DNA from: Sedimentisphaerales bacterium
Lineage (GTDB): Bacteria; Planctomycetota; Phycisphaerae; Sedimentisphaerales; SG8-4
Reading direction: 5' to 3'
DNA length: 6,524 nucleotides
Assembly: GCA_016932895.1 (NCBI GenBank)
Contig: JAFGCA010000367.1
Span: forward strand, 1 to 6,524
Below, piece by piece: positions 5,765-6,524 of the stretch (its first letter is position 1; every line of letters starts with the position of its first letter). The translations under genes were made by a program, and so were the position numbers. Under the pieces are notes generated by a model. That model had not been told where the DNA came from. It searched no databases and saw nothing but the letters and a program-made list of their open reading frames with translations.

Positions 5765-6445
5765 ATGCGGTTTGACACGCCCCCTAACGATGAGAACTTT
5801 GAGGCTTCCGACGCCGGCCAGCAGTCCTGGGATCCCCCCACCGACTCCGAGCTCGCCGCAGCCGAAACCGCTGAGGCCGGCTACGCTACACAAAGCAACA
5901 AGTTCAACCGCACCGCGATCATCTTCGCCGCTTCCTGCGTCATCGGCCTCGGAGGCATCTACCTCTTCAGCCTCAGGCAAAAGCCCCCGGCTGCCAATGC
6001 CGGTGTTCAGGAGGCGGAACAGCGCGTCGATCAGGCCCTGGCCAGGTTCGTCAATCAAGAAGAAAAAAACGACGCGCAAAGCTTCTTCAACGATGCCCAG
6101 GAACTGGAACGTACCTTCAACGACTACCCCACCAAGCAGCAAGTCGCCCTTCAGGAACTCCAGCGAAATCCCTTCTCGCGGCTGCTCGCCTCCGACGAAG
6201 AGGCTGATACCGTCGACGAAGCCCTCAAACGACGCGAAGAGCTCCGCGCCGAGCTCAGCAAGACGCTCACCGAATTCTCCCTTCAATCCGTCCTCCAGGG
6301 CCCGCGCGGCGCCACCTGCCTCATCAACGGCGAGGTCTATCGTATTGGAGACATCATGGCTGACGTCTTCACCGTAAAGACGATCCAGCCGAACCGCGTC
6401 GTCTTGACTGCACACGAGATGGAATTCTCGCTCGTGATGAAATAA
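5765..6445 (+). CDS. PilP-like membrane-anchored protein of the pil operon
   Basis: The position after pilO and the C-terminal domain make this the likely PilP counterpart, the link between PilN/PilO and the secretin. The 226-residue product has an acidic, Pro/Ala-rich cytoplasmic segment (1-47), a membrane helix at about 48-70 (TAIIFAASCVIGLGGIYLFSL), a charged helical periplasmic region (about 80-170), and a C-terminal domain at about 171-226 (FSLQSVLQGPRGATCLINGEVYRIGD then VFTVKTIQPNRVVLT). That last part has the short-strand pattern, with an INGxxYxxGD turn and a hydrophobic end, typical of the PilP and GspC homology-region fold. NPF at 135-137 recalls the R-[DN]-PF motif common before that domain. 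Classical PilP is a lipoprotein of about 175 residues; this protein has no signal peptide or lipobox. GGAG at 5754-5757, 7 bases before ATG 5765, supports the start. It begins 51 bases after pilO. GspC/GspB-like is an alternative reading, so no symbol is assigned. Confidence 0.65.
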   Translation: MRFDTPPNDENFEASDAGQQSWDPPTDSELAAAETAEAGYATQSNKFNRTAIIFAASCVIGLGGIYLFSLRQKPPAANAGVQEAEQRVDQALARFVNQEEKNDAQSFFNDAQELERTFNDYPTKQQVALQELQRNPFSRLLASDEEADTVDEALKRREELRAELSKTLTEFSLQSVLQGPRGATCLINGEVYRIGDIMADVFTVKTIQPNRVVLTAHEMEFSLVMK

Positions 6446-6470
6446 CTCTACCCCCGGCGGAAATATCCTC

Positions 6471-6524
6471 ATGGCACGCGACAGGCTCGATCCCAGCCAG
6501 TTTGACGAATGGCTCAGCCAATCC
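6471..6524 (+). CDS. Start of the next gene in the pil cluster, unidentified
   Basis: ATG at 6471 opens a frame of 18 codons (MARDRLDPSQFDEWLSQS) that runs off the window. It starts 25 bases after the pilP-like stop, on the same strand, with GGCGGAA about 10 bases upstream as a weak ribosome binding site. The visible residues are charged and polar with no signal peptide so far, which is unlike the start of a standard PilQ secretin, the usual next gene after pilP. Either the next gene is not a typical secretin, it carries a cytoplasmic extension, or the true start lies further on. The family cannot be named from this fragment. Confidence 0.5.
   Translation, partial: MARDRLDPSQFDEWLSQS

Noticed and set aside
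5054..6472. 472-codon minus-strand open frame opposite pilN, pilO and the pilP-like gene
   Set aside because: Antisense to three genes with proper ribosome binding sites and conserved membrane topology. The long frame follows from codon bias, and its product is low-complexity Gly/Leu/Val/Glu-rich sequence.

Overview
The window is a G+C-rich bacterial chromosomal segment with two housekeeping genes and the front part of a type IV pilus (T4P) assembly operon. No gene in it is a firm taxonomic marker. Separate pilM, pilN, pilO and pilP-like genes imply a double-membrane (diderm) cell. The style of the Ffh and PilM proteins, with weak or variable Shine-Dalgarno sequences, suggests a Planctomycetota-like (perhaps Phycisphaerae) or other deep-branching diderm. 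That placement is an impression, not a demonstrated result.

Layout. Bases 1-92 (minus strand) hold the first 30 codons of an unrecognised gene just downstream of ffh. Bases 111-1532 (minus) encode Ffh, the signal recognition particle GTPase, from a GTG start with its own Shine-Dalgarno. Bases 1533-1884 are a divergent control region with a near-consensus promoter for ffh and an extended -10 candidate for folP. Bases 1885-2748 (plus) encode dihydropteroate synthase (FolP). Bases 2749-3123 are a 375-base non-coding stretch with several G+C-rich hairpins, one followed by a T-rich run like a terminator or attenuator. From 3124 onward come pilM, pilN, pilO and a pilP-like gene on the plus strand, separated by 28-63 bases and very probably co-transcribed. 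The first 18 codons of a further gene start at 6471.

How the genes work together. Ffh delivers signal-bearing nascent proteins to the membrane, and FolP makes the dihydropteroate precursor of folate; neither is functionally tied to the pilus genes. PilM is a cytoplasmic actin-like ATP-binding protein. PilN and PilO are bitopic inner-membrane proteins with periplasmic domains, and PilN carries the short N-terminal motif that docks into PilM. The fourth protein ends in a small beta-rich domain like those of PilP and GspC, which join the inner-membrane complex to the outer-membrane secretin. Together they would form the alignment complex of a T4P or related type II secretion-like machine. The ATPase, platform protein, pilins and secretin are not in the window.

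The main oddities are a PilP-like protein anchored by an internal transmembrane helix instead of a lipobox, a roughly 48-residue insert in PilM, a charged flexible insert in PilN, and the structured leader before pilM. I see no mobile element, CRISPR array, tRNA or rRNA, and no convincing case for an entirely new system.
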